Positions 1 through 9,743 of a stretch of DNA of 64,000 nt are shown in pieces; within the stretch, counting starts at the first letter, position 1, and every line of letters starts with the position of its first letter. The notes under the pieces are model-generated. The model was not told the DNA's origin. It made no database searches and worked only from the letters and a program-made list of their open reading frames with translations. This DNA comes from an uncultured Hyphomicrobiales bacterium (GTDB lineage: Bacteria; Pseudomonadota; Alphaproteobacteria; Rhizobiales; Beijerinckiaceae): the NCBI GenBank assembly GCA_903902915.1, contig CAIUWR010000032.1, positions 115,368 to 179,367 on the forward strand. Reading direction: 5' to 3'. The position numbers were made by a program, and so were the translations under genes.

Positions 1-1101
1 GCGCCCGAACAGCTCGTTGATGACCCAGTTGGCGGCGGCTTTGGCGTCGCGCCCCTTGGCCACGGCCTCATAAAAATCAGCCGACGCGCGCTCCATCACC
101 AGCACGCCAGCATCATAGGAGGCGATGCCGTAATCGCGCATGAAACGGGCCTTTTTCGCATCCGGCAATTCGGGCAGATGACGCGCGAGCTCTTCGACGA
201 AAGTTTCATCGAACTCGAGCGGAAGCAGATCGGGGTCCGGGAAGTAGCGATAATCATGCGCCTCTTCCTTCGAGCGCATGGAGCGCGTTTCCCCGCGCGC
301 CGGATCGAACAGGCGCGTCTCCTGATCAATCTTGCCGCCATCTTCCAGAATGCCGATCTGCCGACGCGCTTCGACGTCCACAGCCTGACCGATGAAGCGG
401 ATCGAATTCACGTTCTTGATTTCGCAGCGCGTGCCGAGCGGCTCGCCCGGACGGCGCACGGAGACGTTGACGTCGGCGCGCAGGCTGCCCTGCTCCATGT
501 TGCCGTCGCAAGTGCCAAGGTAGCGCAGGATGGTGCGCAGCTTGGTCACATAGGCGCGCGCCTCTTCGGCGGAGCGAATGTCGGGCTTGGACACGATCTC
601 CATCAGCGCGACGCCCGACCGATTGAGATCGACGAAGCTTTCCGTTGGCGACTGGTCATGCAGCGACTTGCCTGCGTCCTGCTCCAGATGCAACCGCTCG
701 ATGCCGACGACGATCTGTTCGCTCGCGGTCACATCCACGATCACTTCGCCCTCGCCCACGATGGGGCTCTTGTACTGCGAGATCTGATAGCCCTGCGGCA
801 GATCGGGATAGAAATAGTTCTTGCGGTCGAAGGTCGAGCGATGGTTGATCTGCGCCTTGAGGCCGATGCCGGTGCGCACCGCCTGCTTGACGCATTCCTC
901 GTTGATCACTGGCAACATGCCCGGCATCGCTGCGTCCACCAGCGACACATGGCTGTTGGGCTCGCCGCCGAACTCGGTCGAGGCGCCGGAGAACAGCTTC
1001 GAATGGGAGGACACCTGGGCATGGATTTCCATGCCGACGACGATTTCCCAATCGCCGGTGGCGCCCTTGATGAGCTTGGATGCGTTGGCGGGAGCGTTCA
1101 T
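1..1101 (-). CDS. gatB: Aspartyl/glutamyl-tRNA amidotransferase subunit B, 3' end outside window
   Basis: The reverse strand reads without a stop from an ATG at 1099-1101 to the left edge, 367 codons. The product begins [19 protein letters not shown] and carries the GatB core: [18 protein letters not shown] near residues 23-40, [15 protein letters not shown] and the HLEQDAGKS region. GatB is the kinase and tRNA-binding subunit of GatCAB, which converts Glu-tRNA(Gln) and Asp-tRNA(Asn) to the amidated forms. The C-terminal YqeY-like tail lies beyond the edge. It is separated from gatC-gatA by egtB-egtD, all on the same strand, with 97 nt between egtD and gatB. Confidence 0.95.
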   Translation of the reverse strand, partial: MNAPANASKLIKGATGDWEIVVGMEIHAQVSSHSKLFSGASTEFGGEPNSHVSLVDAAMPGMLPVINEECVKQAVRTGIGLKAQINHRSTFDRKNYFYPDLPQGYQISQYKSPIVGEGEVIVDVTASEQIVVGIERLHLEQDAGKSLHDQSPTESFVDLNRSGVALMEIVSKPDIRSAEEARAYVTKLRTILRYLGTCDGNMEQGSLRADVNVSVRRPGEPLGTRCEIKNVNSIRFIGQAVDVEARRQIGILEDGGKIDQETRLFDPARGETRSMRSKEEAHDYRYFPDPDLLPLEFDETFVEELARHLPELPDAKKARFMRDYGIASYDAGVLVMERASADFYEAVAKGRDAKAAANWVINELFGR

Positions 1102-1198
1102 GGACCTGTCCGCAAGGTTGGCGCGGACGGCAGGCGCCCGCGCGGGTTCCCGCTTCTTCTAGAAGGACAAAGCCTCGCGAACAAGACCGCTGGCGCGC

Positions 1199-2161
1199 TC
1201 AGGACGCAATCAGCTCATGCACGCTGAACAAATGCGCGGGATCGCGCCAGAGCGCGACAGGCGACCAACCCGCTCTACGCGCCAACGCCAGAAAATCTTC
1301 CACCGTATATTTGTGGGAGTTCTCCGTATGGATGCGCTCCTGCGGCGCAAAACGAAAGCTGCGCCCAAGTATCCGCACCTGCTGCGGCCACAGGCTCACG
1401 AGCCGCATTTCGATACGACTTTCGTCGGGATCGAAATGCGCCTCATGCGCGAAACCGGACAGATCGAAGTCTGCGCCCAGCTCGCGATTGATGCGCGTGA
1501 GCAGATTGAGATTGAAAGCCGCTGTGACGCCCTTGGCGTCGTCATAGGCCGCGAGCAGGCGCGCGACGTCCTTGCGCAGGTCGACGCCGATCACGAGGCG
1601 CGCTTGCGCCCCAAGGGTCGACGCCATGTCGCGCATGAGGCCGACGGCCTCCTCGCGCACGAGGTTGCCGATGGTCGAGCCGGGAAAAAAGCCGAGCCGT
1701 GGCGCATCCGCCAACTCAGTCGGCAGGTCGAGCGGCATGCGGAAATCCCCCACCCGCGTGATGACGCGCAAGTTCGGATAGCACGCCGCAAGCCGCTCCC
1801 TCGCGCCCTCGAGCGCTGATTCCGACACGTCGATGGCGACATAGGCGGCGAGATCGGGCATGGCGTCGAGCAGGATTTCCGTCTTCCGGCTGGAGCCGGA
1901 GCCGAACTCCACCAACACGCCGCCGGGCGCCACGCGCCGCGCCAATTCGCCCGCATGTTCGCGCAGGATAGCAAGCTCGGTGCGGGTGGGGTAATATTCG
2001 TCGAGGTCCGTGATCTCCTCGAAAAGCTCGCTGCCGCGCGCATCGTAAAAATAGCGGCAAGGCAGGCTCTTTTGAGCGTGAGAAAGGCCCTCGATCACGG
2101 CGGCGGCGAATTCTTCGTCGAGCGGCGCGAGAGCGCTCTGCGGCGGCTGAACCTCGTTCAT
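1199..2161 (-). CDS. egtD: L-histidine N(alpha)-methyltransferase EgtD
   Basis: The 320-aa protein matches EgtD, which trimethylates histidine with SAM to give hercynine, the first step of ergothioneine synthesis. Visible marks are the N-terminal CRYFYDARGSELFEEITDLD segment typical of the family (about residues 35-54) and the SAM-binding motif EFGSGSSRKT at 85-94. The length is normal for EgtD. Its ATG lies inside the stop codon of egtB (ATGA, 2158-2161), so translation of the two is probably coupled. It sits between egtB and gatB. Confidence 0.95.
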   Translation of the reverse strand: MNEVQPPQSALAPLDEEFAAAVIEGLSHAQKSLPCRYFYDARGSELFEEITDLDEYYPTRTELAILREHAGELARRVAPGGVLVEFGSGSSRKTEILLDAMPDLAAYVAIDVSESALEGARERLAACYPNLRVITRVGDFRMPLDLPTELADAPRLGFFPGSTIGNLVREEAVGLMRDMASTLGAQARLVIGVDLRKDVARLLAAYDDAKGVTAAFNLNLLTRINRELGADFDLSGFAHEAHFDPDESRIEMRLVSLWPQQVRILGRSFRFAPQERIHTENSHKYTVEDFLALARRAGWSPVALWRDPAHLFSVHELIAS

Positions 2162-3411
2162 GCGCCGTCATCTGCAAGGCGCAGGCCGGTGAACTGCCAG
2201 CGCTGATGAGGGTGGAAGAAATTGCGGTAGGTCGTCCGCGCGTGGCCTTGCGGGGTCACGCAGGAAGAGCCTCTGAGCACATGTTGGTTGATCATGAATT
2301 TCCCGTTGTATTCGCCCACGGCGCCCGGCGCCGCGCGGAAGCCCCGATAGGGCAGATAGGCCGATGACGTCCATTGCCAGACGTCGCCGAACATTTGCGT
2401 CAGCCCCTGCCCCGCTGGCGCAGGCCTTGGCCGCAAGGCGCCGGCGCCTTCAACCGGCAGGCCCAGCGCGGCGACCTCCCATTCGAACTCGCTTGGCAGA
2501 CGCTTGCCCGCCCAGCGCGCGTAAGCGTCGGCTTCATAGAAGCTCACATGACAGACCGGCGCGGCAGGATCGAGCGGGCGCAAACCGTCGAGCGTCATCT
2601 GCATCCACTGGCCATCGCGTTCTTCGCAATAGAGCGGCGCCCTGATCCCCTCGTTCTGGAGCCATGACCAGCCGTCGGAGAGCCACAGGGCGGGCGCGCG
2701 ATAGCCGCCGTCGGTCATGAAGGCCAGCCATTCCTCATTGGTCACGGCGCGCGTGGCGAGGCGGAAATCGTCCACGAAGACCCGCTGACGCGGCGTCTCG
2801 TTATCGAAGCAGAAACCCTCGCCTGCGTGGCCGACCTCATGCAGGCTGGCGGCGAAACTGACGAAGCCAAGCGCGGGCGCGGCGCTTCCTGCAGGTTCGT
2901 CATGGGTGGCGCGATAGCGCGGGCGCAGAGGGTTGAGCGCGAAGAGATTCAGGATGTCGGTCAGCAGCAATTCCTGATGCTGTTGCTCATGCTGCACGCC
3001 AAGCTCGATGAGGTCTGCGAGCGCGCGGTCGCCATCGCCGCCAGCGGCGAAGAGTTCGCGCAAGCCCGCGTCCACATGGGCGCGATAGGCGAGCACCTCT
3101 TCGCATGTGGGCCGGGTCAGCAAGCCGCGCCAGGGACGCGGATGACGCGGGCCTGCGGATTCGTAATAGGAGTTGAACAGATAGGCGAACCGCTCATCAA
3201 AGACGCGATAGCCGTCGCAACGCGCGAGGATGAAGGTCTCGAAGAACCAGGTCGTATGGGCGAGGTGCCACTTGGTGGGGCTGGCGTCGTCCATCGACTG
3301 GACCGTCTGGTCCTCTGGCGTCAACGGTTCCGCCAGTTCCACCGACCGACGCCGCGTGGAAAAAAGCCGCCGCTCCAGTTGCGTCTCCGCCGCTTGTGCG
3401 CTGATGGTCAT
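2158..3411 (-). CDS. egtB: Ergothioneine biosynthesis sulfoxide synthase EgtB
   Basis: The 417-aa protein has the two-domain EgtB layout: an N-terminal DinB-like four-helix domain and a C-terminal FGE-sulfatase fold. Probable non-heme iron histidines are in WHLAHTTWFF (H49/H52) and in HEQQHQELL (H141, H145). The C-terminal half holds VTNEEWLAFM and the ending GHARTTYRNFFHPHQRWQF, characteristic of the family. EgtB joins hercynine to a thiol donor using oxygen; whether the donor is gamma-Glu-Cys or Cys cannot be read here. No egtA, egtC or egtE lies in the window, as in many proteobacteria with a minimal egtB-egtD pair. Confidence 0.94.
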   Translation of the reverse strand: MTISAQAAETQLERRLFSTRRRSVELAEPLTPEDQTVQSMDDASPTKWHLAHTTWFFETFILARCDGYRVFDERFAYLFNSYYESAGPRHPRPWRGLLTRPTCEEVLAYRAHVDAGLRELFAAGGDGDRALADLIELGVQHEQQHQELLLTDILNLFALNPLRPRYRATHDEPAGSAAPALGFVSFAASLHEVGHAGEGFCFDNETPRQRVFVDDFRLATRAVTNEEWLAFMTDGGYRAPALWLSDGWSWLQNEGIRAPLYCEERDGQWMQMTLDGLRPLDPAAPVCHVSFYEADAYARWAGKRLPSEFEWEVAALGLPVEGAGALRPRPAPAGQGLTQMFGDVWQWTSSAYLPYRGFRAAPGAVGEYNGKFMINQHVLRGSSCVTPQGHARTTYRNFFHPHQRWQFTGLRLADDGA

Positions 3412-3526
3412 GCAGGATCCTGCGTTTGCGCAGCGCAGGTCGCCGCGCCCGGCGGCAACGTATCGCCCTCCCGATGGTTCCGCAAAGGGAGCGCAAAGAG
3501 GATCGAGAAGGCGCGCGCGCCCGCCC

Positions 3527-5044
3527 TCACCACCAGGGCTGCGGCAGGGCCACGCGACCCGCAGATTCCTCGATCACCGACGCGACCGAGAACAGCGTCT
3601 CTTCGTCGAAGGGACGTCCGATCAGTTGCAGGCCCAGCGGCAGACCGTCGGCGGAGAGGCCCGCAGGCACAGCGATGCCGGGAAGGCCCGCCATGTTCAC
3701 CGTCACGGTGAACACGTCGTTGAGATACATTTCCACCGGATCCGTCGAGCCCTTTTCGCCAATGCCGAAGGCGGCGGAAGGAGTGGCGGGGGTCAGGATC
3801 GCGTCCACGCCCTGCGCATAGGCCTTTTCGAAATCCTGCTTGATGAGCGTGCGGATCTTCTGCGCGCGCACATAATAAGCGTCGTAATAGCCAGCGGAGA
3901 GCACATAGGCGCCGATCATGATGCGGCGGCGCACCTCGGGGCCGAAGCCCGCGCGGCGCGTATTCTCGTACATGGCCGAGATGTCCTTGCCCGGCACGCG
4001 CAATCCGTAGCGCACGCCATCGTAGCGCGCGAGGTTGGACGAAGCCTCGGCGGGCGCCACGATGTAATAGGCGGGCAGCGCGGTCTTGGTGTGCGGCAGT
4101 GAGATGTCGACGATCTCCGCGCCCGCAGCCTTCAGGAAGGCGACGCCGTCGGCCCAGAGCTTCTCGATCTCGGCGGGCATGCCCTCGATGCGGTATTCCT
4201 TGGGAATGCCGATCTTCTTGCCCTTGATGGAGCGCCCGATGGAGGCCTCGTAATCGGGCACGGGCGCGTCGATGCAGGTGGCGTCCTTGGCGTCGTGGCC
4301 GGCCATGGAGCGCAGCATGATCGCGCAATCGCGCACCGTGCGGGCGATGGGGCCGGCCTGATCGAGCGAGGAGGCGAAAGCCACCATGCCCCAGCGCGAG
4401 CAGCGGCCATAGGTGGGCTTGATGCCGACCGTGCCGGTGAAGGCGGCGGGCTGGCGGATCGAGCCGCCGGTGTCGCTGGCGGTGGCGCCGAGGCACAGAT
4501 GCGCGGCCACCGCGGAGGCCGAACCACCCGACGAGCCGCCGGGCACCAGCAGGCCCTTCTTGTCGCCAGCCAGCGCCTCGCGCGCCCAGGCGCCGTCGCG
4601 GTGCGGGGGCAGCCAGGGCGAGGCGACGGGCCCGAAGAACGAGGTCTCGTTGGACGAGCCCATGGCGAATTCGTCCATGTTGAGCTTGCCCAGCATGACC
4701 GCGCCGTCGCGCCACAGATGGGAGGTGACGGTGGACTCGTAGTCCGGCTTGAACCCATCGAGGATATGGCTGCAAGCCTGCGTATGGACGCCCTTGGTCG
4801 CGTAGAGATCCTTGACGCCCAGCGGCAAGCCTTCAAGCGGGCCAGCCGTTCCGCTGGCGATGCGCGCGTCGGAAACGGCCGCCATGGCGAGCGCCTGATC
4901 GGGCGTCTCCAGCACATAGGCGTTGAGCCCGCGCGCCTTCGCCATGGCGTCCAGATGGGCCTGCGTCAGTTCGACGGCGGAGAGGGTCTTGGCCTGCAAA
5001 GCGTCGCGCGCTTGCGCAAGGGTGAGGCGGGTCACGTCGGTCAT
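3527..5044 (-). CDS. gatA: Aspartyl/glutamyl-tRNA amidotransferase subunit A
   Basis: GatA is the glutaminase of GatCAB. The start is placed at [11 protein letters not shown] (ATG 5042-5044), giving 505 aa; the open frame upstream adds only unrelated residues. The amidase Ser-cisSer-Lys triad is visible as K78 in [11 protein letters not shown]171 in [11 protein letters not shown] and S195 in DTGGSIRQP. The 24-residue spacing between the serines agrees with characterised GatA. It lies 61 nt downstream of gatC. The next same-strand gene is egtB, not gatB. Confidence 0.96.
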   Translation of the reverse strand: MTDVTRLTLAQARDALQAKTLSAVELTQAHLDAMAKARGLNAYVLETPDQALAMAAVSDARIASGTAGPLEGLPLGVKDLYATKGVHTQACSHILDGFKPDYESTVTSHLWRDGAVMLGKLNMDEFAMGSSNETSFFGPVASPWLPPHRDGAWAREALAGDKKGLLVPGGSSGGSASAVAAHLCLGATASDTGGSIRQPAAFTGTVGIKPTYGRCSRWGMVAFASSLDQAGPIARTVRDCAIMLRSMAGHDAKDATCIDAPVPDYEASIGRSIKGKKIGIPKEYRIEGMPAEIEKLWADGVAFLKAAGAEIVDISLPHTKTALPAYYIVAPAEASSNLARYDGVRYGLRVPGKDISAMYENTRRAGFGPEVRRRIMIGAYVLSAGYYDAYYVRAQKIRTLIKQDFEKAYAQGVDAILTPATPSAAFGIGEKGSTDPVEMYLNDVFTVTVNMAGLPGIAVPAGLSADGLPLGLQLIGRPFDEETLFSVASVIEESAGRVALPQPWW

Positions 5045-5105
5045 ATGGGTCACTCTGGCCGAGGGCGGCGAACAGGATGAGGGGATGAGGTGCGGGGCTG
5101 GACGC

Positions 5106-5393
5106 CTATTCCACGACCTTGGGCACGGTGAAGAAGCCGTCTTCGCTGTCGGGCGCATTGGCCACGACGACGTCGGCGCCCGCATGGTCGGTCACGGCGT
5201 CCTTGCGCCAGACCATCTTCATGGGCACCACGGAAGTCATGGGCTCGACGCCCTCCACGTCAACCGCGCTCAACTCTTCAATGAATGAGAGGATCGCGTT
5301 GAGCTCTTGCTGGAGATGGGGAACCTCCTCCTCGCTCACGGCGATGCGCGCCAGATGCGCGATGCGGCGGACGGTCGCCTGGTCAACGGACAT
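5106..5393 (-). CDS. gatC: Aspartyl/glutamyl-tRNA amidotransferase subunit C
   Basis: A 95-aa protein starting [20 protein letters not shown], the standard GatC N-terminus, followed by the [16 protein letters not shown] core and a VWRKDAVTD segment. GatC wraps around GatA and stabilises the GatCAB complex. The start was chosen because GatC proteins are about 95-100 aa and the longer open frame contains no family sequence. It is the first gene of the minus-strand gat/egt run and is divergent from ruvX. Confidence 0.95.
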   Translation of the reverse strand: MSVDQATVRRIAHLARIAVSEEEVPHLQQELNAILSFIEELSAVDVEGVEPMTSVVPMKMVWRKDAVTDHAGADVVVANAPDSEDGFFTVPKVVE

Positions 5394-5525
5394 GCTTGCT
5401 CCAAACAAATGGCGAGACGAAAGGCGGCGCAAAACAAGCGCCTGCGCCTGCCCTATATCATCGCACGCTTTGACGACGCAAACTGGAACCATGGTCAAGC
5501 GCGCCCGCACATGATAGGGCGGCGC

Positions 5526-6011
5526 ATGGCCGACAATCTTCTCACCATCGAAACGCTGCTTCCCCGCCTCTCCCGCTATGGCAGGCTGATGGGCATAGAC
5601 CTCGGCACAAAGACGATCGGACTCGCCCTGTCCGACGTGGAGCGCCGCATCGCGACGCCGCTGGAGACGGTCCAGCGCACCAAGTTCACGAAAGATGTGG
5701 CGCGCATGGTGGAGCTGGCGACGAAGCATGAAGTCGTCGCCTATGTCATCGGCCTGCCGCTCAACATGGATGGCAGCGAGGGCCCGCGCGCCCAGTCGAC
5801 CCACGCCTTCATCCGCAACTGCGCCCCCCTCACGCCGATCCCCTTCATCTTCCAGGACGAGCGCCTGTCGACCGCCGCCGTCACCCGCTCCCTCATCGAG
5901 CAGGACGCCTCGCGCGCGAAACGCGCCGAAATCGTGGACCGTATGGCGGCCGCCTATATCTTGCAGGGCGTGCTGGACCGGCTCAACTACCTGGCGAAAG
6001 ATCAGGCGTGA
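5526..6011 (+). CDS. ruvX: Putative pre-16S rRNA nuclease / Holliday junction resolvase-like protein
   Basis: A 161-aa YqgF/RuvX family protein with an RNase H-like fold. Key features are the N-terminal [15 protein letters not shown] strand with its catalytic Asp, [16 protein letters not shown] in the middle, and [15 protein letters not shown] plus the final Asp in [15 protein letters not shown]. An in-frame ATG at 5511 would add five residues (MIGRR); the 5526 start is preferred but not certain. It is divergent from gatC, as in many alphaproteobacteria. Its TGA overlaps a possible GTG start of an AT-rich ORF. Confidence 0.92.
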   Translation: MADNLLTIETLLPRLSRYGRLMGIDLGTKTIGLALSDVERRIATPLETVQRTKFTKDVARMVELATKHEVVAYVIGLPLNMDGSEGPRAQSTHAFIRNCAPLTPIPFIFQDERLSTAAVTRSLIEQDASRAKRAEIVDRMAAAYILQGVLDRLNYLAKDQA

Positions 6012-6172
6012 TTAGACCAATTGGCGAGAAGCGTTTTAAAATAAACAGCATGATAAATAATAATTCTAATATATTGAAAATAAACAATATTTTATTTTTT
6101 ATTGATTTAGATGATAATACTTCAGTTCAATTGAGAGCCACTATTAACGATCAGTTCTACATTTTCTTATAA
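6008..6172 (+). CDS. Possible AT-rich 54-aa ORF overlapping the ruvX stop
   Basis: A GTG at 6008-6010 overlaps the ruvX TGA (GTGA) and opens a 54-codon frame ending at TAA 6170-6172. The peptide starts [13 protein letters not shown], is rich in Asn, Ile and Phe, and contains [19 protein letters not shown]. An internal ATG at 6050 would give 40 aa. Base composition is strikingly AT-rich compared with everything around it. No family was recognised. It could be a small coupled gene, the remnant of an acquired gene, or chance in an AT-rich spacer. Confidence 0.3.
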   Translation: MIRPIGEKRFKINSMINNNSNILKINNILFFIDLDDNTSVQLRATINDQFYIFL

Positions 6173-6286
6173 TTATTATTTGCAACGTCGACTGGAATCG
6201 GCAAGAAATAGAGTTGTCGTATGAACAAAAGGAGGAGGGCGATCTTTGTAGCATTGAACGCTACATCATCTCGCTCTCGTTGACAT

Positions 6287-6547
6287 ATGGTCGCGAAACT
6301 TCGCAATGGCGCGAAAACTACCGAACAGCCTCCTAGCCAGCACGGCCGCAAGCCCCCATCGCGCTTGAAGAACAGGTGCGAACCGGACCGGGCCAATGAC
6401 CAGAGACAGGCGGAAGCCGCCCGCTATATCGCAGCGATGTCAGGGGAATTGGCCGCAATGGCGAATGGCGTCAGCCTTGGTCTCGTCGCCCATTTCCTCG
6501 CCATGGCGCAGGCGGAGGCGCAGGACGTCGCCGAACGCGCCGCCTGA
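6287..6547 (+). CDS. Small conserved hypothetical protein
   Basis: An 86-aa frame whose C-terminal half, from ARYIAAMSGELAAMANG to AHFLAMAQAEAQDVAE, resembles a short uncharacterised protein common in Hyphomicrobiales, which usually consists of just this helical segment. The N-terminal 40 residues look unrelated, so the true start may be further in, and 6287 is only the first ATG. It converges on dprA with a 5-nt gap. Function is unknown; the amphipathic helices give no further hint. Confidence 0.55.
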   Translation: MVAKLRNGAKTTEQPPSQHGRKPPSRLKNRCEPDRANDQRQAEAARYIAAMSGELAAMANGVSLGLVAHFLAMAQAEAQDVAERAA

Positions 6548-6552
6548 AGCCA

Positions 6553-7809
6553 TCAACGCTGCGGCAGCAGCGAAACCAGCCCGCCGCCATGACGCTCCAG
6601 GCGTCCTTCCAGTTCGAGATCGAGCAGCGCCGAACGCACCTGCGCGACCGGCGCGCCCGACGCGCGCACAAGATCATCCAGCGCCACTGGCGAGGGGCCG
6701 AGCAGGCTCTCGACTTGCGCGCGCAACGCCAGCCCCTGATGGGCCGCGCGCGGCGCATCAGCGAAGGCTGGCGAGGGCGCGGCGCGCACCGGCTCGTCGA
6801 AGGCGAGCCCCGCCACAGTCGTGGGCGCAGCAACCTCGTCGTAGAGAAGATTGAACTCGTCCCACAGCGGTTCGGCTGGCGCCCGCCTTTCATCTTCGCG
6901 GAACAGCGGCAGTTGCGGCTCGCCGCCGCCCGCCATGGGCAGGAGCACGTTCAGCACATCCTCCGCGCGGGTGCACAGGGTCGCGCCGTCGCGCAGCAAC
7001 TGGTTGGTCCCCTCGGCGCGCGGATCGAGCGGGGAGCCCGGCACGGCGAAAATCTCGCGCCCCTCGTCGGCGGCGAATTTGGCGGTGATCAGCGAGCCTG
7101 ATCCGCGCGAAGCCTCGATCACCAGCGTGCCCAGCGCCATTCCCGCCACAATGCGGTTGCGCCTTGGGAAATCGCGTCCACGCGGCTCCCAGCCGAGCGG
7201 CATCTCGCTGATGAGGGCGCCGCGCGCGCAAATGTTCTGCGCCAGTCCGACATGTTCGGGCGGATAGATCTTGTCGAGACCGCCCGCCAGCGCGGCCACC
7301 GTGCCCATGCCGATGCTCGCCTGGTGAGCGCGGGCGTCAACGCCGCGCGCGAGGCCGGACGCGATGACGAAGCCCGCCGCCGCCAGATCGCGCACCACCC
7401 GCTCGGTGAAGGCCAGCCCCGCCGCCGAGGCGTTGCGCGAACCGATGACCGCCACCATGGGCCGCGCGAACACGGCGAGATCGCCCTGCACCGCGATCAG
7501 CGGCGGCGGCGAATGGATGGAGCGCAGCGCCTTGGGATACTCCGGGTCGCCAAGCGCCACGAGGCGCGCGCCGCGCGCGGACAGTTCGTCCATTTCGCGG
7601 CGGCAGGCGTCTGCGTCAGCGACGGCGATGGAACGGCCTTTTCGCGCGGCGAGGCGCGGCAAAGCGTCGAGCGCGGCGGCGGCGCCGCCGTGGCGATTGA
7701 TCAGGGCGCGGAAGGTCTGCGGACCGATGCTTTCGGTCCGAATGAGGCGAAGCCAATCGAGACGCTGAGCGTCCGTCAATCGCGCGCCCGATCCCTCCGC
7801 TGCGCTCAT
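6553..7809 (-). CDS. dprA: DNA-processing protein DprA
   Basis: 418 aa from the ATG at 7807-7809. An N-terminal helix-hairpin-helix/SAM-like region ([20 protein letters not shown]) is followed by the Rossmann-like DprA core with [24 protein letters not shown] and [12 protein letters not shown]. The C-terminal winged helix follows ([19 protein letters not shown]). DprA loads RecA on incoming single-stranded DNA in transformation. Its start overlaps the plsY stop (ATGA, 7806-7809), so it is the last gene of the pyrB-pyrC-plsY-dprA run. Confidence 0.95.
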   Translation of the reverse strand: MSAAEGSGARLTDAQRLDWLRLIRTESIGPQTFRALINRHGGAAAALDALPRLAARKGRSIAVADADACRREMDELSARGARLVALGDPEYPKALRSIHSPPPLIAVQGDLAVFARPMVAVIGSRNASAAGLAFTERVVRDLAAAGFVIASGLARGVDARAHQASIGMGTVAALAGGLDKIYPPEHVGLAQNICARGALISEMPLGWEPRGRDFPRRNRIVAGMALGTLVIEASRGSGSLITAKFAADEGREIFAVPGSPLDPRAEGTNQLLRDGATLCTRAEDVLNVLLPMAGGGEPQLPLFREDERRAPAEPLWDEFNLLYDEVAAPTTVAGLAFDEPVRAAPSPAFADAPRAAHQGLALRAQVESLLGPSPVALDDLVRASGAPVAQVRSALLDLELEGRLERHGGGLVSLLPQR

Positions 7810-8468
7810 GAGCGATCGCCAATCCTGCTCTCGGCGCCCGCGAGAAGGCGCGCGATATTGGCCCGGTGGGTGAAGAAGATCATGGCGGCGAGGACGAGGC
7901 CCATCAGCCCCTGCGCGCCCTGCCCGCTCGCAAAGAAAGCGGTGGGCGCAACGGCGCTGGCGACAAGCGCCGCGAGGGAGGAATAGCGCGTCACCTTGGC
8001 GACCGCGAGCCAGACCAGCGCAAAGACGACGCCAGCGGGCCAATAGAGGCCGAGCAGGCAGCCAAGAAAGGTCGCGACGCCCTTGCCGCCTTTGAATTTC
8101 AACCAGACTGGAAAGATGTGTCCGCTGAACGCGCCAAGCGCCGCCGCCATGGCGGGCGCCTCGCCCCAGCGGGCGGCGATGAGGATCGCGATGGTTCCCT
8201 TCAGCGCGTCGCACAGCAAGGTCGCAGCGGCCAGATCCTTGCGGCCGGTGCGCAGCACATTGGTCGCGCCGATGTTTTGCGAACCGATGGTGCGAATGTC
8301 CTGCGTGCCTGCGGCTTTGGTGATCAGCAGGCCGAACGGAACCGAGCCGAGCAGATAGCCGAACAGCAGCGCAAGAAGGGTTTCTGAAGTGAACAAATCA
8401 AGGCCCAATGAGACTTGCGCCCCCCGGCGCGCGCTCGTGAGCCTAGCCCCACACGATCTCGCCCGCAA
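7806..8468 (-). CDS. plsY: Acyl-phosphate glycerol-3-phosphate acyltransferase PlsY
   Basis: A polytopic inner-membrane acyltransferase that makes lysophosphatidic acid from acyl-phosphate. Family motifs are present: [26 protein letters not shown] and [18 protein letters not shown]. The ATG at 8468 gives 220 aa but adds an arginine-rich stretch not usual for PlsY and overlaps pyrC by 26 nt. A TTG at 8408 (201 codons including stop) fits the family length better, so the start is uncertain. It lies between pyrC and dprA, with an ATGA overlap into dprA. Confidence 0.92.
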   Translation of the reverse strand: MRARSCGARLTSARRGAQVSLGLDLFTSETLLALLFGYLLGSVPFGLLITKAAGTQDIRTIGSQNIGATNVLRTGRKDLAAATLLCDALKGTIAILIAARWGEAPAMAAALGAFSGHIFPVWLKFKGGKGVATFLGCLLGLYWPAGVVFALVWLAVAKVTRYSSLAALVASAVAPTAFFASGQGAQGLMGLVLAAMIFFTHRANIARLLAGAESRIGDRS

Positions 8469-9732
8469 CCACAGTGAGCTTCACCCGACCTTCCATTCGC
8501 GCGCCGTCGAAAGGCGTATTCCGGCTGCGTGAATGAAGCTGAGCGGGATCAAGAACATAGGGTTCTTCGGGGTCGAAGCTGATCACGTCCGCAGGCGCGC
8601 CTCGTTGCAGACGGCCCTGCGGAAGGCCCAGAATTTCGGCCGGGCGGGTGGAGAGCGCCTGCAACAAACGCGATAAAGTCACCTGCCCCGCATGCACCAG
8701 ACGCAGGCCAGCGGACAGAAGCGTTTCAAGGCCGATGGCGCCGGGCTCCGCCTCGCCGAAAGGCAGACGCTTGGTTTCAACATCCTGTGGATTGTGATCG
8801 GACACGATGACGTCGACGAGGCCGGAGGCCAAAGCCTCGACCATGGCGAGACGATCCGCCTCCTGACGCAGCGGCGGCGAAAGCTTGAAGAAGCTGCGAT
8901 AGGCGCCGATGTCGTTCTCGTTCAGCGTGAGATGGTTGATCGAGGTCGCGCAGGTGACGGTGAGCCCCGCGTCCTTGGCGCGCGCGATGATCTCGAGCGA
9001 GGGCGCCGCGCTGATGAGCGAGGCGTGATAGCGCCCCTTGATCATGTTCACGAGACGCAGGTCGCGATCCAGCGCGATGGTCTCCGCTTCAACCGGAATG
9101 CCGCCGAGCCCGAGACGCGAGGCGAATTCGCCCGCATTCATCACGCCCGAACCGGCGAGATCCTCGTCCTGCGCGAAATGCATGATCAGCGCGTCGAAAT
9201 CGCGCCCATAGGTCATGGCGCGGCGCATCACCTGCGCATTGCGGATCGAGCGCATGCCATCTGTGAAGGCCACGGCGCCGCTCTCCAGCAACAGACCGAT
9301 TTCGGCTATCTCCTTGCCCTTGAGGCCCTTGGTGATGGCGGCCGAGGGCAACACCCGCACCCGCGCCGTGTCGCGCGCGCGGCGCTTGATGAAATCCACC
9401 ACCGCCGGATCGTCCACCACCGGATGGGTGTCGGGCATGGCGACCATGGTCGTCACGCCGCCCGCCGCCGCAGCCGCGCTGGCGGAGGCCATGGTCTCGC
9501 GGTGTTCGGCCCCCGGCTCGCCCACGAAGGCGCGCATGTCGATGAGGCCCGGCGCGACCACGTCGCCGCCGCAGTCGATGATCTGGGCGCCAGCGGGCAC
9601 GCTGTCGCGCGTGACGGCGCCGCCGAGGTCGGCGATGACGCCATCGACGATCAGCAGACCGCCCCGCATTTCCGTTCCCGCAGAAGGGTCGATCAGGCGC
9701 GCGTTCAAGAGGGCGATGGGTCTGTTGGTCAT
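8443..9732 (-). CDS. Dihydroorotase-like protein without metal ligands (pseudo-dihydroorotase)
   Basis: 429 aa from [16 protein letters not shown], clearly a type I dihydroorotase homologue by length, fold motifs and position 11 nt after pyrB. The catalytic residues are not there. The usual DxHxH after PGLID is [10 protein letters not shown] (residues 65-74, R67 and F69 replacing His). The family's HVST-type segment reads LISAAPS, CEVTPHH is CATSINH, and DHAPH is DHNPQ. In Pseudomonas an inactive PyrC' of this kind forms a structural complex with aspartate transcarbamoylase. The same scaffold role is inferred here, with the active enzyme encoded elsewhere. Upstream open frame within pyrB is a shadow. 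Confidence 0.9.
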   Translation of the reverse strand: MTNRPIALLNARLIDPSAGTEMRGGLLIVDGVIADLGGAVTRDSVPAGAQIIDCGGDVVAPGLIDMRAFVGEPGAEHRETMASASAAAAAGGVTTMVAMPDTHPVVDDPAVVDFIKRRARDTARVRVLPSAAITKGLKGKEIAEIGLLLESGAVAFTDGMRSIRNAQVMRRAMTYGRDFDALIMHFAQDEDLAGSGVMNAGEFASRLGLGGIPVEAETIALDRDLRLVNMIKGRYHASLISAAPSLEIIARAKDAGLTVTCATSINHLTLNENDIGAYRSFFKLSPPLRQEADRLAMVEALASGLVDVIVSDHNPQDVETKRLPFGEAEPGAIGLETLLSAGLRLVHAGQVTLSRLLQALSTRPAEILGLPQGRLQRGAPADVISFDPEEPYVLDPAQLHSRSRNTPFDGARMEGRVKLTVVAGEIVWG

Positions 9733-9743
9733 GATCGCGCCCC

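Noticed and set aside
6222..6284. 20-codon frame MNKRRRAIFVALNATSSRSR before the small conserved gene
   Set aside because: It has no ribosome site of its own in the right place and no repeated codons that would suggest attenuation.
6157..6396. 79-codon minus-strand frame opposite the AT-rich patch and the small conserved gene
   Set aside because: No homology seen, and it overlaps the better-supported plus-strand gene.
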